A stretch of 64,000 nucleotides of DNA from Streptomyces djakartensis. GTDB taxonomy: Bacteria; Actinomycetota; Actinomycetes; Streptomycetales; Streptomycetaceae. The position numbers and the translations under genes are program-made. Shown piece after piece: positions 39,318 to 48,042 of this stretch (positions are counted from its first letter, which is position 1; every line of letters begins with the position of its first letter). The DNA lies in the NCBI RefSeq assembly GCF_014651075.1, contig NZ_BMWE01000017.1, positions 1-64,000 of the forward strand, read 5' to 3'. The notes beneath the pieces were generated by a model. It saw nothing but the letters and a program-made list of their open reading frames with translations. It did no database searches and had not been told where the DNA came from.

Positions 39318-42300
39318 TCAGTCCTCTCCCTGATGGCGGAGCGCGGCCGCCGGCTCCGCCCGGCGCAGCGCCGACGCGGCGGTGATCAGCAGCAGCGGGG
39401 CGGCCACCCCCACGAGAAGCAGAACCACCCGGGACACCGGCAGTTCGACGAGCACGGGCGGAACCGGCCGTGCGGCACCGGAGGTCAGCACGATCAGCGG
39501 CACGACGGCCCGGGCCAGCAGGGTGCCGAGGCCGAGCCCGGCGAGCAGACCGGCACCGATCAGCAGACTCTGCTCGGTCGCGACCAGCCGGGCGAGATCC
39601 CGGCGGGGCGTGCCCAGAGCACGCAGCACCGCGAACTCCGCGGACCGCTCCCGCCGCGCACCGGCGGCGCTCACCGCGAAACCCCCGGCGGCGAGGGCCA
39701 CGGCGGCCACGGTCACCGCCGTCAACGCCGAGCGCGGCCCGGCGCCGAGCGGATCCCGCAGCAGCTCGGCCGCGGTCTCGTCCCGCACCAGCACCTGCTG
39801 AGGCTGCAGGTCCGGGCGCGTCCGCAGCGCGGCGGCGACCTCGGCGGCCTTGCCGGGGGAGGCGTCCAGCCACCACTCGGTGGGGGCGAGCGGCGCGCTG
39901 CCCCGCTGGGCCAGCACGGCTTCGACGGCCCGCAGATCGAGCAGCAGCGCTCCACCTGTCATGGTCTCACCGGCCAGGTCGGTGGCGGTGGTGGGCAGTT
40001 CCTCGGCCGACCGCACGATCCGCACCCGCAGCTGTTCCCCGGACAGCGGTACGTCGACGGTGTCGCCCGGCTCGGCCCCCGCCGCCCGCAGGAAGTCTCG
40101 CGTGGCGACGGCGTTGAGGGTCCTCGGAGCCTCGGCCCCGGCGGTGTCGACGCGGACGGTGCAGGTCTGAGCCGATCCGTATGCCTCGCCGCTGTCGGAG
40201 CCGGTGCCGTACGACACGGCCGGCGGCGCGCTCCCCGACGCGGCGGGTTCCACGGCCCCACGGGCGACGACCTCGCCGTTCTTCGTCACGGTCCGGCCGC
40301 CCCGCCACCGTGTCCCGGCGGGCACCGGCACGGTCCGCGCGAAGCCGTCGCGGCCGGCGGCGAGCAGCCGCTCGACGGTGAACCGGTGGCGTTCGGCGCG
40401 GCCGGTGGGGGAGGTGTCGTCGAGCTGCAGTCCGGTCAGCCGCAACGGCCCGGCCGGGGCGGCGCGGCGGCCCGTCGCCGTCACGTCCAGCCCGAACGTG
40501 ATCCGGTGGACCCGGCCGTCCACCGGGACGTTCCCGGCGCCCAGCCGGTACGCGATGCCGTACCGGTCCTCGACGACCGCGGTCAGCGCGGGTGAACGGC
40601 CGGACGGGGAGCGCCCCGACCGGGCCTGCTCGTCCCTGATCCGCACGTCGAGGGCGAGCCGCCGCGTGTCCTCGGGGAGCCGCACGGCCCGGTCCCGGTC
40701 CGGAGCGGGCGGCGCCAGTGCCCGCAGCAGCTCCGCCGGGGGTTCGCCGGCGAGATCGCCGCGCATCCGCATCCCGTCCCCGACGCGGGCCGTGTCCAGG
40801 GCGAGGACCGTCGCCTGCCGTTCCCCGGAGAGGCCCACGGCCGCGCGGTGCGCGGGAGCGGCCTCCCGGACCCCGGGCAGCGCCGCGTAGAGACCGGTCT
40901 GCCCGGGGCTCCCGGGCCGGTAGTCGAGGACCCGGACCGACGCGCCCGTCCGGAAGTCGGCCTGGTCGCCCTGCGACCGGTCCCAGGACGCGCCGTGCCC
41001 GATCGCCAGCATCCCGGTCGCCACCGCGACGACCAGCAGCAGCACCGGACCGGCCCCGGCGAGCGGGCGCCGGCTGAACTGCCATCCGGCCAGCGCCGCG
41101 GGCAGCCCGCGCCCGCTCGCGGACCGCCGCTCGGCGAGCCGGGCCGCGAGCGGCAGCAGACGCAGCGTCAGCACCGTGCCCGCCAGCAGCGCCAGCGCGG
41201 GTGCCACGACCAGCAGCGGATCGATGCCCAGCCGGCCGGCCCGGTCCCGGCTCAGCACCCCGCCGCCGGTCGCGTCGGTCTGCCGGCCGAGCTGCCAGTA
41301 CGCCACGCCCGCGATCAGCAGCAGCGCCCCATCGGCTCCGGCGCGCACGGGCGCCGCCGACGTCGCGGCCCGGACCCGCCGCAGCCGCACCGGCGTGCCC
41401 GCCGTCGCCAGCGCGGGCGCCACCACCGCCACCGCGCAGGCCACCGCCGCCCCGCCCGCGACCAGCCAGACCTGGGCCGCCGGGACGACGCCGAGCCGCA
41501 GTCCGATCCGGTCGAGCGAGGACCACCGGGCGAGCAGCCGGGCCAGCGGGCCGGACAGCAGCGCGGCACAGACGGCGGCCGGTACGGCCAGCAGCAGCGC
41601 CTCCAGCGCGGCCAGTGCCGCGATCCGGCCGCGCGAGCCGCCCCTGGCCCGCAGCAGCTCGGTCTCGCCCGCCCGCTCGCCGGCCAGCAGCCTGGCCACC
41701 AGCAGCAGCGCGTACCCGGCGAGCAGCACCAGCTGCACGGAGACGATCAGCAGGGTGGACCGGGACACCAGCAGGGCCCGCTCGGTCCGGTCGAGCACCT
41801 CGGGCAGCCTGGTGCGCACGTCCGCGCCGCCCCCGAGCTCCGGGGCCTCACGCAGCGACTCGGCCGCGCGCACCGCCGCCGCGCGGAGCCCGCCGATGCC
41901 GTCGGTGGTCAAGGTGCGGTAGTCGGCGGTCGCCACCCAGCCGGTGCCGTCCGCGGAGGTGCGGCCGGAGGCCAGCACCGACGCGTCGGCCAGCAGCGGC
42001 CCGTACGTGGTGAAGTCGACGGTGCGCACGCCATGGCCGCCGAGGGCGTCCGCCTGCCAGTAGGGATCAAAGCTGTCGGCCGCCCGGTACACGCCGGTCA
42101 CCCGCACCCGGAGCGGCTCGTCGCCCAGCCGGTCGGTGAGCGTGAGCCGCGCTCCGGGCCGCAGCCCCAGCCGGCCGGCGGCCGCCTCGGGCAGGGCGAC
42201 GGGCACGGCGGCGGTGCGGTCCGCCGGGGCCGGGCCCGGCAGGCTGCCCGAGACCAGCCTGATCCGCGACCGGTCGAGGGCCGCGAAGTGCGTGAGGTCG

Positions 42301-42650
42301 GGCTGCCCGGCGCGGGCGTCGGCGTCCTGGAGGGAACGGGGCAGCGCGTACGGCCCGGACCGCTCCAGCCTCCGCACGGTCACCGGCAGTCCGCCGAACG
42401 CCTCCCGCGCCCCGCGCGCCACGGCCCGCTGCGCCGCCTCCCGGTCCTCTCCGGAGACGTCCGCCTCGACGAGCAGGGCGGTGGAGCCGGCGGCCCGGCC
42501 GCTGAGGGCACCGCGCAGCGCCGTGTCGCCGACGGAGCCGGAGAAGGCCGCGAGTGCGGCGAGTACCGAGGTGGTCAGCAGTACGGCGAGCAGGGCCGCG
42601 GTGAGCAGCAGCCGATGCGCGCGTGCGCGCAGCAGCAGTAAGCCCGTCAC
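39318..42650 (-). CDS. Large FtsX-family permease, 1110 aa
   Basis: First gene of the minus-strand ABC operon. Same plan as its neighbour: N-terminal helix LLLTAALLAVLLTTSVLAALA, a large outer domain, helices from SRSTLLIVSVQLVLLAGYALLL, a second outer domain with VVEDRYGIAYRLGAGNVPVDG, and a final helix group including VVLLLVGVAAPLLLITAASAL. FtsX segments such as EFAVLRALGTPRRDLARLVATEQ are clear. GTG 42650 has GGGGAAAGA upstream. Together with the 912-aa permease it probably forms a heterodimer driven by the ATPase at 35607-36581. Confidence 0.88.
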   Translation of the reverse strand: MTGLLLLRARAHRLLLTAALLAVLLTTSVLAALAAFSGSVGDTALRGALSGRAAGSTALLVEADVSGEDREAAQRAVARGAREAFGGLPVTVRRLERSGPYALPRSLQDADARAGQPDLTHFAALDRSRIRLVSGSLPGPAPADRTAAVPVALPEAAAGRLGLRPGARLTLTDRLGDEPLRVRVTGVYRAADSFDPYWQADALGGHGVRTVDFTTYGPLLADASVLASGRTSADGTGWVATADYRTLTTDGIGGLRAAAVRAAESLREAPELGGGADVRTRLPEVLDRTERALLVSRSTLLIVSVQLVLLAGYALLLVARLLAGERAGETELLRARGGSRGRIAALAALEALLLAVPAAVCAALLSGPLARLLARWSSLDRIGLRLGVVPAAQVWLVAGGAAVACAVAVVAPALATAGTPVRLRRVRAATSAAPVRAGADGALLLIAGVAYWQLGRQTDATGGGVLSRDRAGRLGIDPLLVVAPALALLAGTVLTLRLLPLAARLAERRSASGRGLPAALAGWQFSRRPLAGAGPVLLLVVAVATGMLAIGHGASWDRSQGDQADFRTGASVRVLDYRPGSPGQTGLYAALPGVREAAPAHRAAVGLSGERQATVLALDTARVGDGMRMRGDLAGEPPAELLRALAPPAPDRDRAVRLPEDTRRLALDVRIRDEQARSGRSPSGRSPALTAVVEDRYGIAYRLGAGNVPVDGRVHRITFGLDVTATGRRAAPAGPLRLTGLQLDDTSPTGRAERHRFTVERLLAAGRDGFARTVPVPAGTRWRGGRTVTKNGEVVARGAVEPAASGSAPPAVSYGTGSDSGEAYGSAQTCTVRVDTAGAEAPRTLNAVATRDFLRAAGAEPGDTVDVPLSGEQLRVRIVRSAEELPTTATDLAGETMTGGALLLDLRAVEAVLAQRGSAPLAPTEWWLDASPGKAAEVAAALRTRPDLQPQQVLVRDETAAELLRDPLGAGPRSALTAVTVAAVALAAGGFAVSAAGARRERSAEFAVLRALGTPRRDLARLVATEQSLLIGAGLLAGLGLGTLLARAVVPLIVLTSGAARPVPPVLVELPVSRVVLLLVGVAAPLLLITAASALRRAEPAAALRHQGED

Positions 42651-42749
42651 TCTTTCCCCACCCGTCGGCCCAGCCGTTTCCCCAACCCCGCATGAATATC
42701 ACGGAGTTACCGGCCCGGCACATGAGTTCGAGCGCCGGTCGTCCAGCTC

Positions 42750-42777
42750 TTGACCTTCCCGACCGGTTCCGTATGGG
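42750..42777 (+). promoter_or_regulatory. Candidate promoter of the divergent ABC ATPase gene
   Basis: TTGACC (42750-42755), 16 nt, TATGGG (42772-42777), placing the transcript start at about 42784, next to ATG 42786; a leaderless or near-leaderless arrangement. Confidence 0.45.
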
Positions 42778-42785
42778 ATGCGGTG

Positions 42786-43517
42786 ATGACCGAGAACACC
42801 AGCCCGGGATCCGGTGCCGCCCTCGCCGGCGACGCGTCCGGCGAGGAGATGCTGCGGGTGGAGGACGTCCACCACTCCTACGGCACGGGCGCCGGGGCCG
42901 TGCACGCGCTGCGCGGGGCCTCCTTCTCCGTGCGGCGCGGTGAACTGGTCGCCCTCAGGGGCCGTTCGGGCTCCGGCAAGACGACGCTGCTGCACATGAT
43001 CGGCGGCCTCGACTCGCCGCAGGCCGGCCGTGTCGTCGTCGACGGCACCGACCTGTCGGCGCTGAGCGAGAGCGAACTGCTGGAACTGCGCCGCGACCGG
43101 ATCGGCTTCGTCTTCCAGTCCTTCGGGCTCATCCCCATCCTCACGGCCGCCGAGAACGTGGGCGTGCCGCTGCGGCTGCGCCGCGCCGAGCCGCGTGACC
43201 GCGAGGAGCGGGTGGCGCTGCTGCTGGCCCTGGTGGGTCTAGCCGGACACGAGGCGCAGCGGCCCGCCGAGCTCTCCGGCGGTCAGCGGCAGCGGGTCGC
43301 CATCGCCCGGGCCCTCGCCAACCGCCCGGCCCTGCTGCTCGCCGACGAGCCGACGGGCCAGCTGGACGCGGCCACCGCTCTGGCGGTGATGGAACTGCTG
43401 CGGGCCGTGGTCCGCAGCGAGGGCGTCACGGCCCTCGTCGCCACCCACGACCCCCAACTCCTCGGCCTGGCCGACCGGGTGCTGGAACTGAGCGACGGAG
43501 TGGTCGTCGAGGCGTGA
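42786..43517 (+). CDS. ABC transporter ATPase, MacB/LolD class
   Basis: 243 aa. Walker A GRSGSGKTT, Q-loop GFVFQSFGLIP, signature ELSGGQRQRVAIA, Walker B ALLLADEPTGQLD and LVATHD. This class works with FtsX-like permeases. It lies divergent from the two large FtsX permeases and has no permease of its own on the plus strand, so it may be a second ATPase for them. No C-terminal AbrB-like tail. Start ATG 42786 is preferred; GTG 42783 is an alternative. Confidence 0.9.
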   Translation: MTENTSPGSGAALAGDASGEEMLRVEDVHHSYGTGAGAVHALRGASFSVRRGELVALRGRSGSGKTTLLHMIGGLDSPQAGRVVVDGTDLSALSESELLELRRDRIGFVFQSFGLIPILTAAENVGVPLRLRRAEPRDREERVALLLALVGLAGHEAQRPAELSGGQRQRVAIARALANRPALLLADEPTGQLDAATALAVMELLRAVVRSEGVTALVATHDPQLLGLADRVLELSDGVVVEA

Positions 43518-43523
43518 AAGGCT
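43518..43523 (+). promoter_or_regulatory. -10-like AAGGCT before the VWA gene
   Basis: AAGGCT ends seven nt before ATG 43531, the spacing of other apparently leaderless genes here. It overlaps the stop region of the preceding ATPase gene. Confidence 0.35.
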
Positions 43524-43530
43524 GTCGGCC

Positions 43531-44265
43531 ATGGCCGCGATCAGTCTGAGCAAGGTCCAGCAGACCGCTCCCGCGCTGGTGAACCTCTACAAGAGCGCCG
43601 GCGTGTCCCTCGCCGAGCACGGCCTCGACGGGCTGCGCACCGCCGTCTACCTCGTGATCGACCACTCCGGCTCGATGCGGCCGTACTACAAGGACGGCAG
43701 CGTGCAGGCGCTGGCCGACCGGGTGCTCGGGCTGTCGGCGCACCTGGACGACGACGGCACCGTGCCGGTCGTGTTCTTCTCCACCGGTGTCGACGCCGAG
43801 ACCGAGATCGCCCTGGCCGGCCATCAAGGGCGGATCGACCGGATCGCCGCCGGGCTCGGCCACATGGGGAAGACCAGCTACCACCTGGCGATGGACGCCG
43901 TCATCGACCACTACCTGGACAGCGGGTCCCGGGATCCCGCCCTGGTCGTCTTCCAGACCGACGGCGGGCCCAGCAGCAGACCCGCCGCGGAACGGTACCT
44001 GTGCAAGGCCGCGAAGCTGCCCCTGTTCTGGCAGTTCATCGGCTTCGGCGACCCGGGCGGCAAGCAGTTCGACTTCCTGCGGGGGCTCGACGAGCTGGCC
44101 GTACCGGAGAAGCGGATCGTCGACAACGCCGGGTTCTTCCCCGCGGGTGAAAATCCTCGGAGCGTGCCGGACGAGGAGCTGTACGACCGGCTGGTGGGGG
44201 AGTTCCCGAGGTGGCTGGTGGCCGCCAGGGCCCGGGGGATCGTGCCCGGCCCCGAGGACCGCTGA
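43531..44265 (+). CDS. von Willebrand factor A domain protein, TerF-like
   Basis: 244 aa. Starts MAAISLSKVQQTAPALVNLY, close to the VWA proteins of the tellurium-resistance (Ter) group. The metal-ion-dependent adhesion site is present as Asp44-x-Ser46-x-Ser48 in VIDHSGSM, with the later Asp in FQTDGGPS. No other ter gene lies nearby. No signal peptide, so cytoplasmic. It is 13 nt after the ATPase gene; co-transcription is possible. The actual role is unknown. Confidence 0.85.
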   Translation: MAAISLSKVQQTAPALVNLYKSAGVSLAEHGLDGLRTAVYLVIDHSGSMRPYYKDGSVQALADRVLGLSAHLDDDGTVPVVFFSTGVDAETEIALAGHQGRIDRIAAGLGHMGKTSYHLAMDAVIDHYLDSGSRDPALVVFQTDGGPSSRPAAERYLCKAAKLPLFWQFIGFGDPGGKQFDFLRGLDELAVPEKRIVDNAGFFPAGENPRSVPDEELYDRLVGEFPRWLVAARARGIVPGPEDR

Positions 44266-44374
44266 GACGCCGCTCGCCCTCAACCCGCCCCTTGGCCCAG
44301 CTGGCTGTCGCCCCGTTTGCGCCCTGGCCGCGCCGTGCCACGCTGGGAAGGATCCCACGGGGAGGCGACGACGC

Positions 44375-46030
44375 ATGGGCGACGACGGCGCACGCCGGGT
44401 GTACGGGACGGGTTCCGCTCACCGCAGGCCCCCGGCCGGCAAGGGTGAGAAGCTCGCGGACTGGGCGGACGGGCGGCTGGGCCTCTACGCCCTGGCCAGG
44501 GCCAACATGCGCAAGGTCTTCCCGGACCACTGGTCGTTCATGCTGGGCGAGGTCACCCTCTACAGCTTCGTCGTCCTGATCCTCACCGGCGTCTACCTCA
44601 CCCTCTTCTTCGAACCGAGCATGCAGGAGGTCGTCTACGACGGCTCCTACACGGAACTCAACGGCGTGCTCATGTCCAAGGCGTTCGAGTCCACGCTGGA
44701 CATCAGTTTCGACGTGCGTGGCGGGCTGCTGATCCGGCAGATCCACCACTGGGCGGCGCTCGTCTTCATCACCGGCATGCTGGTGCACATGATGCGGGTG
44801 TTCTTCACGGGAGCCTTCCGCAAGCCGCGCGAACTCAACTGGGTGTTCGGCTGGACGCTGCTGATGCTCGGCATCATCACCGGCCTGACCGGCTACTCCC
44901 TCCCCGACGACCTGCTGTCCGGGACCGGCATCCGCTTCGCGCAGGGCGCGATCCTGTCGATCCCGATCGTCGGGACCTACCTGTCGTTCTTCCTCTTCGG
45001 CGGGGAGTTCCCGGGCGAGGACATCATCTCGCGGCTGTACCCCGTCCACATCCTGCTGCTGCCCGGGCTCATGCTGGGCCTGGTGACGGCCCACCTGATC
45101 CTGGTCTTCTACCACAAGCACACCCAGTTCCCGGGCCCCGGACGCAAGGAGCGGTCGGTCGTCGGGATGCCCTTCCTGCCGGTCTACCTGGCCAAGGCCG
45201 GCGGATTCTTCTTCCTCGTCTTCGGGGTCCTGACGGTGATGGGCGCCCTCGCCCAGATCAACCCCGTGTGGGCCTTCGGCCCCTACCGCCCCGACCTGGT
45301 CACCACCGGTGCCCAGCCCGACTGGTACCTCGGCTTCTCCGAGGGCCTGATCCGGGTGATGCCGGGATGGGAGATCAACCTCTGGGGCCACACGCTGGTG
45401 CTCGGCGTGTTCATCCCCTTCTCGCTGTTCCCGCTGATCCTGCTCGCCATCGGCGTCTACCCGTTCGTCGAGGCGTGGATCACCGGCGACAGACGCGAGC
45501 ACCACATCCTGGACCGGCCCCGCAACGCGCCCGTGCGCACCGGCCTGGGCGTGGCCTGGCTGACCCTGTACGCGGTGCTGCTCATCGGCGGCGGCAACGA
45601 CATCGTGGCCACGCATCTCCACCTGTCCATCAACGTGATCACCTGGTTCGTGCGGATCGGCGTGTTCGTGCTGCCGGTCGCCGCCTTCGTCGTCACCAAG
45701 AAGATCTGCATGGGGCTCCAGCGCCGCGACCGTGCCAAGGTGCTGCACGGCAGGGAGACCGGCACCGTCAAACGGCTGCCCACCGGCGAGTACACCGAGG
45801 TGCACGAGCCCCTGTCGCAGGATCAGCTGTTCACCCTCACCCAGCACGAGCAGAACCCGCCGTACGAGATCGGACCCGTGGTCGACGCGCACGGCGTGCG
45901 CCGCAGGGTCAAGCGCTCCGAGCGGCTGCGCGCCCGGCTCGCGAAGGCCATGTTCGGGCCCGACGCGCGGATCGAGAAGCCGACGGTGGAGGAGTACCGG
46001 GAGATCACCAGCGGCGATCACCGGCACTGA
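44375..46030 (+). CDS. Cytochrome b (QcrB-type) paralogue, stand-alone
   Basis: 551 aa. Core subunit of an actinobacterial bc complex: heme-ligand helices RQIHHWAALVFITGMLVHMM and the VHILLLPGLMLGLVTAHLIL pair of His, and the quinol-site motif as PDWY (AQPDWYLGFSEGLI). About eight or nine membrane helices, then a long cytoplasmic C-terminus (residues 445-551). Start ATG 44375 has GGAGG nine nt upstream. qcrA and qcrC, expected beside a housekeeping qcrB, are absent, so this is probably a second copy. Partner subunits would have to come from elsewhere. Confidence 0.9.
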   Translation: MGDDGARRVYGTGSAHRRPPAGKGEKLADWADGRLGLYALARANMRKVFPDHWSFMLGEVTLYSFVVLILTGVYLTLFFEPSMQEVVYDGSYTELNGVLMSKAFESTLDISFDVRGGLLIRQIHHWAALVFITGMLVHMMRVFFTGAFRKPRELNWVFGWTLLMLGIITGLTGYSLPDDLLSGTGIRFAQGAILSIPIVGTYLSFFLFGGEFPGEDIISRLYPVHILLLPGLMLGLVTAHLILVFYHKHTQFPGPGRKERSVVGMPFLPVYLAKAGGFFFLVFGVLTVMGALAQINPVWAFGPYRPDLVTTGAQPDWYLGFSEGLIRVMPGWEINLWGHTLVLGVFIPFSLFPLILLAIGVYPFVEAWITGDRREHHILDRPRNAPVRTGLGVAWLTLYAVLLIGGGNDIVATHLHLSINVITWFVRIGVFVLPVAAFVVTKKICMGLQRRDRAKVLHGRETGTVKRLPTGEYTEVHEPLSQDQLFTLTQHEQNPPYEIGPVVDAHGVRRRVKRSERLRARLAKAMFGPDARIEKPTVEEYREITSGDHRH

Positions 46031-46043
46031 ACGCGCCGGCCGC

Positions 46044-46931
46044 TCAGGTGTCGCACTCCAGCACGCTCCGGCACAGCGCACACCGCGCACGGACCCGCCC
46101 GCTGACCGGCACCCTGATCCGCTGATGACAGGTCGGGCAGGGAAACGACACCCGCAGCCGCCCGCCCCCGTCCGGAGAGAACCGGTAGCGCACCCCCGGC
46201 TGCGGCGGTCCGGCCGGGGCGTGCCGCCGGTCCCGTGCGTAGCGGCGCCGCCCGGCCCATCCCGCCGCCGTCAGCGGCGGCTCCTGCCCGTCGCGGCGGG
46301 CCAGCGTCATGCCCTTGACGTACGCCGTGTAAGCCTGGGGGCTGGTGAACCACAGCGAGGGGTCCTCCCCGAAGACCAGCGCGCGCTTGGCCAGCACGTA
46401 CCCGAACTCCTCCGGCGTCAGATACCCCAGTTTCTGCGACGACGCCCCGTGCTCCCGGTACGCGTCCAGCAGCAGCCAGCCGGCGCCCAGGTACGTCGTC
46501 GCCGTGTCCGTCAGGATCTCGTTGTCCCTCACGCCGGGGAACGACAGGTCCAGGCGGTGCAGATACACGTGCGCCACCTCGTGGGCCAGGGCCGCCCCGA
46601 TGTCCCGCCGATGCGTACGGAACCGGTCGTTCAGCTCCACGAAGTACTCCGGCCCGGCCGCGAGCTCGACGCTCGCCGCGTGCCGCATCTCCCGGAAGCT
46701 CACGATCAGCCGGGCGTCCGGCAGCCGGAAGTGCCGCACCAGCTCGCGCGCCACCCGCTGCGCCCCCAGATACAGGTCGTCGGTGTCGCAGAACGCCACG
46801 TCGGCGGGGAGCACACTGGTCCCGAACGTCTGGATCGTGTCCCAGGACAGCCGCCTGTACAGCGCCGTGACGGCGGCCCGCACCGTCTCCAGATGCGGGT
46901 AGCCGTGCTCGACCGGCCCGTCGTTCGCCAC
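46044..46931 (-). CDS. Putative zinc metallopeptidase with C-terminal zinc ribbon
   Basis: 295 aa from GTG 46931. The active-site motif is His117-Glu118-x-x-His121 in LAHEVAHVYLHRLDL. A following acidic residue in DNEILTDTATTYLG could be the third ligand. The C-terminus has Cys265-x2-Cys268 and Cys284-x2-Cys287 (CPTC...CALC), a zinc ribbon. No signal or membrane helix, so intracellular. I do not recognise a named family. Convergent with the cytochrome b gene 13 nt away, divergent from the GNAT gene. Confidence 0.75.
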   Translation of the reverse strand: MANDGPVEHGYPHLETVRAAVTALYRRLSWDTIQTFGTSVLPADVAFCDTDDLYLGAQRVARELVRHFRLPDARLIVSFREMRHAASVELAAGPEYFVELNDRFRTHRRDIGAALAHEVAHVYLHRLDLSFPGVRDNEILTDTATTYLGAGWLLLDAYREHGASSQKLGYLTPEEFGYVLAKRALVFGEDPSLWFTSPQAYTAYVKGMTLARRDGQEPPLTAAGWAGRRRYARDRRHAPAGPPQPGVRYRFSPDGGGRLRVSFPCPTCHQRIRVPVSGRVRARCALCRSVLECDT

Positions 46932-46964
46932 GCCTCACCCCCAAGACGCCCAGAACCCGGTTCC

Positions 46965-46970
46965 ACTCTA
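46965..46970 (-). promoter_or_regulatory. -10 TAGAGT of the metallopeptidase gene
   Basis: Minus-strand TAGAGT, about 34 nt before GTG 46931, leaving a short leader with GGGGTGAGG as ribosome site. Confidence 0.4.
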
Positions 46971-47039
46971 CGGAAGTGTGACGGCCACGGGACCGTGCCG
47001 CGGCCGCGAAAACCGGTCGTGGCCGCCCGCCGCCGCTGG

Positions 47040-47045
47040 CACAAT
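47040..47045 (+). promoter_or_regulatory. -10 CACAAT of the GNAT gene
   Basis: CACAAT ends seven nt before GTG 47053, with no ribosome site. Confidence 0.45.
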
Positions 47046-47052
47046 CCGTGCC

Positions 47053-47505
47053 GTGACCAGCGAACAGCGCTCCGTCGCCGCCCGGCTCCGGGTGGACGGC
47101 CAGGACGACGAACTGGAAAAGCGGCTCGACGAGGAGCTGACCGCCTTCAACACCGCCGCCGCCGGCGGGGCCACCACCGAACCCCTCTCGGTCCGCATCA
47201 CCGACGAGAGCGGCGATCTGATCGGCGGCCTGACCGCCTGGACCTGGGGCACCCTGTGCTCCGTCGACCTGCTCTGGGTGCGTGAGGACCAGCGGCACGC
47301 CGGCTGGGGCAGCCGGCTGATGCGCGCGGCGGAGACCGAGGCCGTCCGGCGCGGCTGCACCGACATGATCGTCTCCACCTACAGCTTCCAGGCGCCCGGC
47401 TTCTACCCGAGGCTCGGGTACCGGGAAAGCGGCCGCGTCCAGGGCGTGCCCGGCGGGCACGAGGACGTCTGCTTCCACAAGCGCCTGAGCCCCGCCGAGT
47501 CGTGA
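47053..47505 (+). CDS. GNAT-family N-acetyltransferase
   Basis: 150 aa. Acetyl-CoA binding loop RHAGWGSRLMRAAE (the Q/RxxGxG/A-type motif) and the terminal YSFQAPGFYPRLGYRESGRV are typical of GNAT enzymes. The acceptor is not predictable. GTG 47053 is chosen from the leaderless spacing; the open frame reaches to 46978. Chorismate mutase follows after 45 nt with its own putative -10. Confidence 0.85.
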   Translation: MTSEQRSVAARLRVDGQDDELEKRLDEELTAFNTAAAGGATTEPLSVRITDESGDLIGGLTAWTWGTLCSVDLLWVREDQRHAGWGSRLMRAAETEAVRRGCTDMIVSTYSFQAPGFYPRLGYRESGRVQGVPGGHEDVCFHKRLSPAES

Positions 47506-47536
47506 GACACCCCGCGGACGCCGGGCGCCCTCCCCG

Positions 47537-47542
47537 TAGGCT
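47537..47542 (+). promoter_or_regulatory. -10 TAGGCT of the chorismate mutase gene
   Basis: TAGGCT ends eight nt before ATG 47551. Confidence 0.5.
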
Positions 47543-47550
47543 GACGCTCC

Positions 47551-47901
47551 ATGACCACCAGCAACACCGGAACCGGTGACGTCGACCCCGCCGTCCGCGA
47601 GGAACTCGCCCGGCTGCGCGACAGCATCGACAACATCGACGCCGCCGTCGTCCACATGCTCGCCGAGCGCTTCAAGTGCACCCAGCAGGTCGGCCACCTC
47701 AAGGCCGAGCACCAGCTGCCACCCGCCGACCCGGCCCGCGAGGCCCGCCAGATCGCCCGGCTGCGCGCGCTCGCCGAGGACGCCAAACTTGACCCGGCCT
47801 TCGCCGAGAAGTTCCTGAACTTCATCGTCGCCGAGGTCATCCGCCACCACGAGCGCATCGCCGAGGAGGCACTCAACGGCACCGCGCCGGGCCACGACTG
47901 A
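47551..47901 (+). CDS. Chorismate mutase (AroQ type), small form
   Basis: 116 aa all-helical domain; converts chorismate to prephenate for Phe/Tyr synthesis. ELARLRDSIDNIDAAVVHML and LAERFKCTQQVGHLKAEHQL match the AroQ pattern, with the active-site Arg and Lys residues in place, and LNFIVAEVIRHHERIAEE ends the fold. Small actinobacterial forms need a partner enzyme for full activity; that is family knowledge and not visible here. Confidence 0.9.
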   Translation: MTTSNTGTGDVDPAVREELARLRDSIDNIDAAVVHMLAERFKCTQQVGHLKAEHQLPPADPAREARQIARLRALAEDAKLDPAFAEKFLNFIVAEVIRHHERIAEEALNGTAPGHD

Positions 47902-48042
47902 CGGCGCGCGAGCTCCCGCAGGGGGAGTGACACCACGGCGCGCGCGGGGCATGCTGCGCTGTGCACAGCATGTCAGCTGACGAGCACTGCGCGTCAGTGT
48001 CCCGGACTACTCTGGTCCTCCACGAGGGAGGGGCGTCGGGCC
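47902..48042. promoter_or_regulatory. Region upstream of the orphan receiver gene
   Basis: Contains the inverted repeat CATGCTG-N9-CAGCATG (47950-47972) and a possible -10 TACTCT shortly before GAGGGAGGGG, which serves as ribosome site for ATG 48043. Confidence 0.35.
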
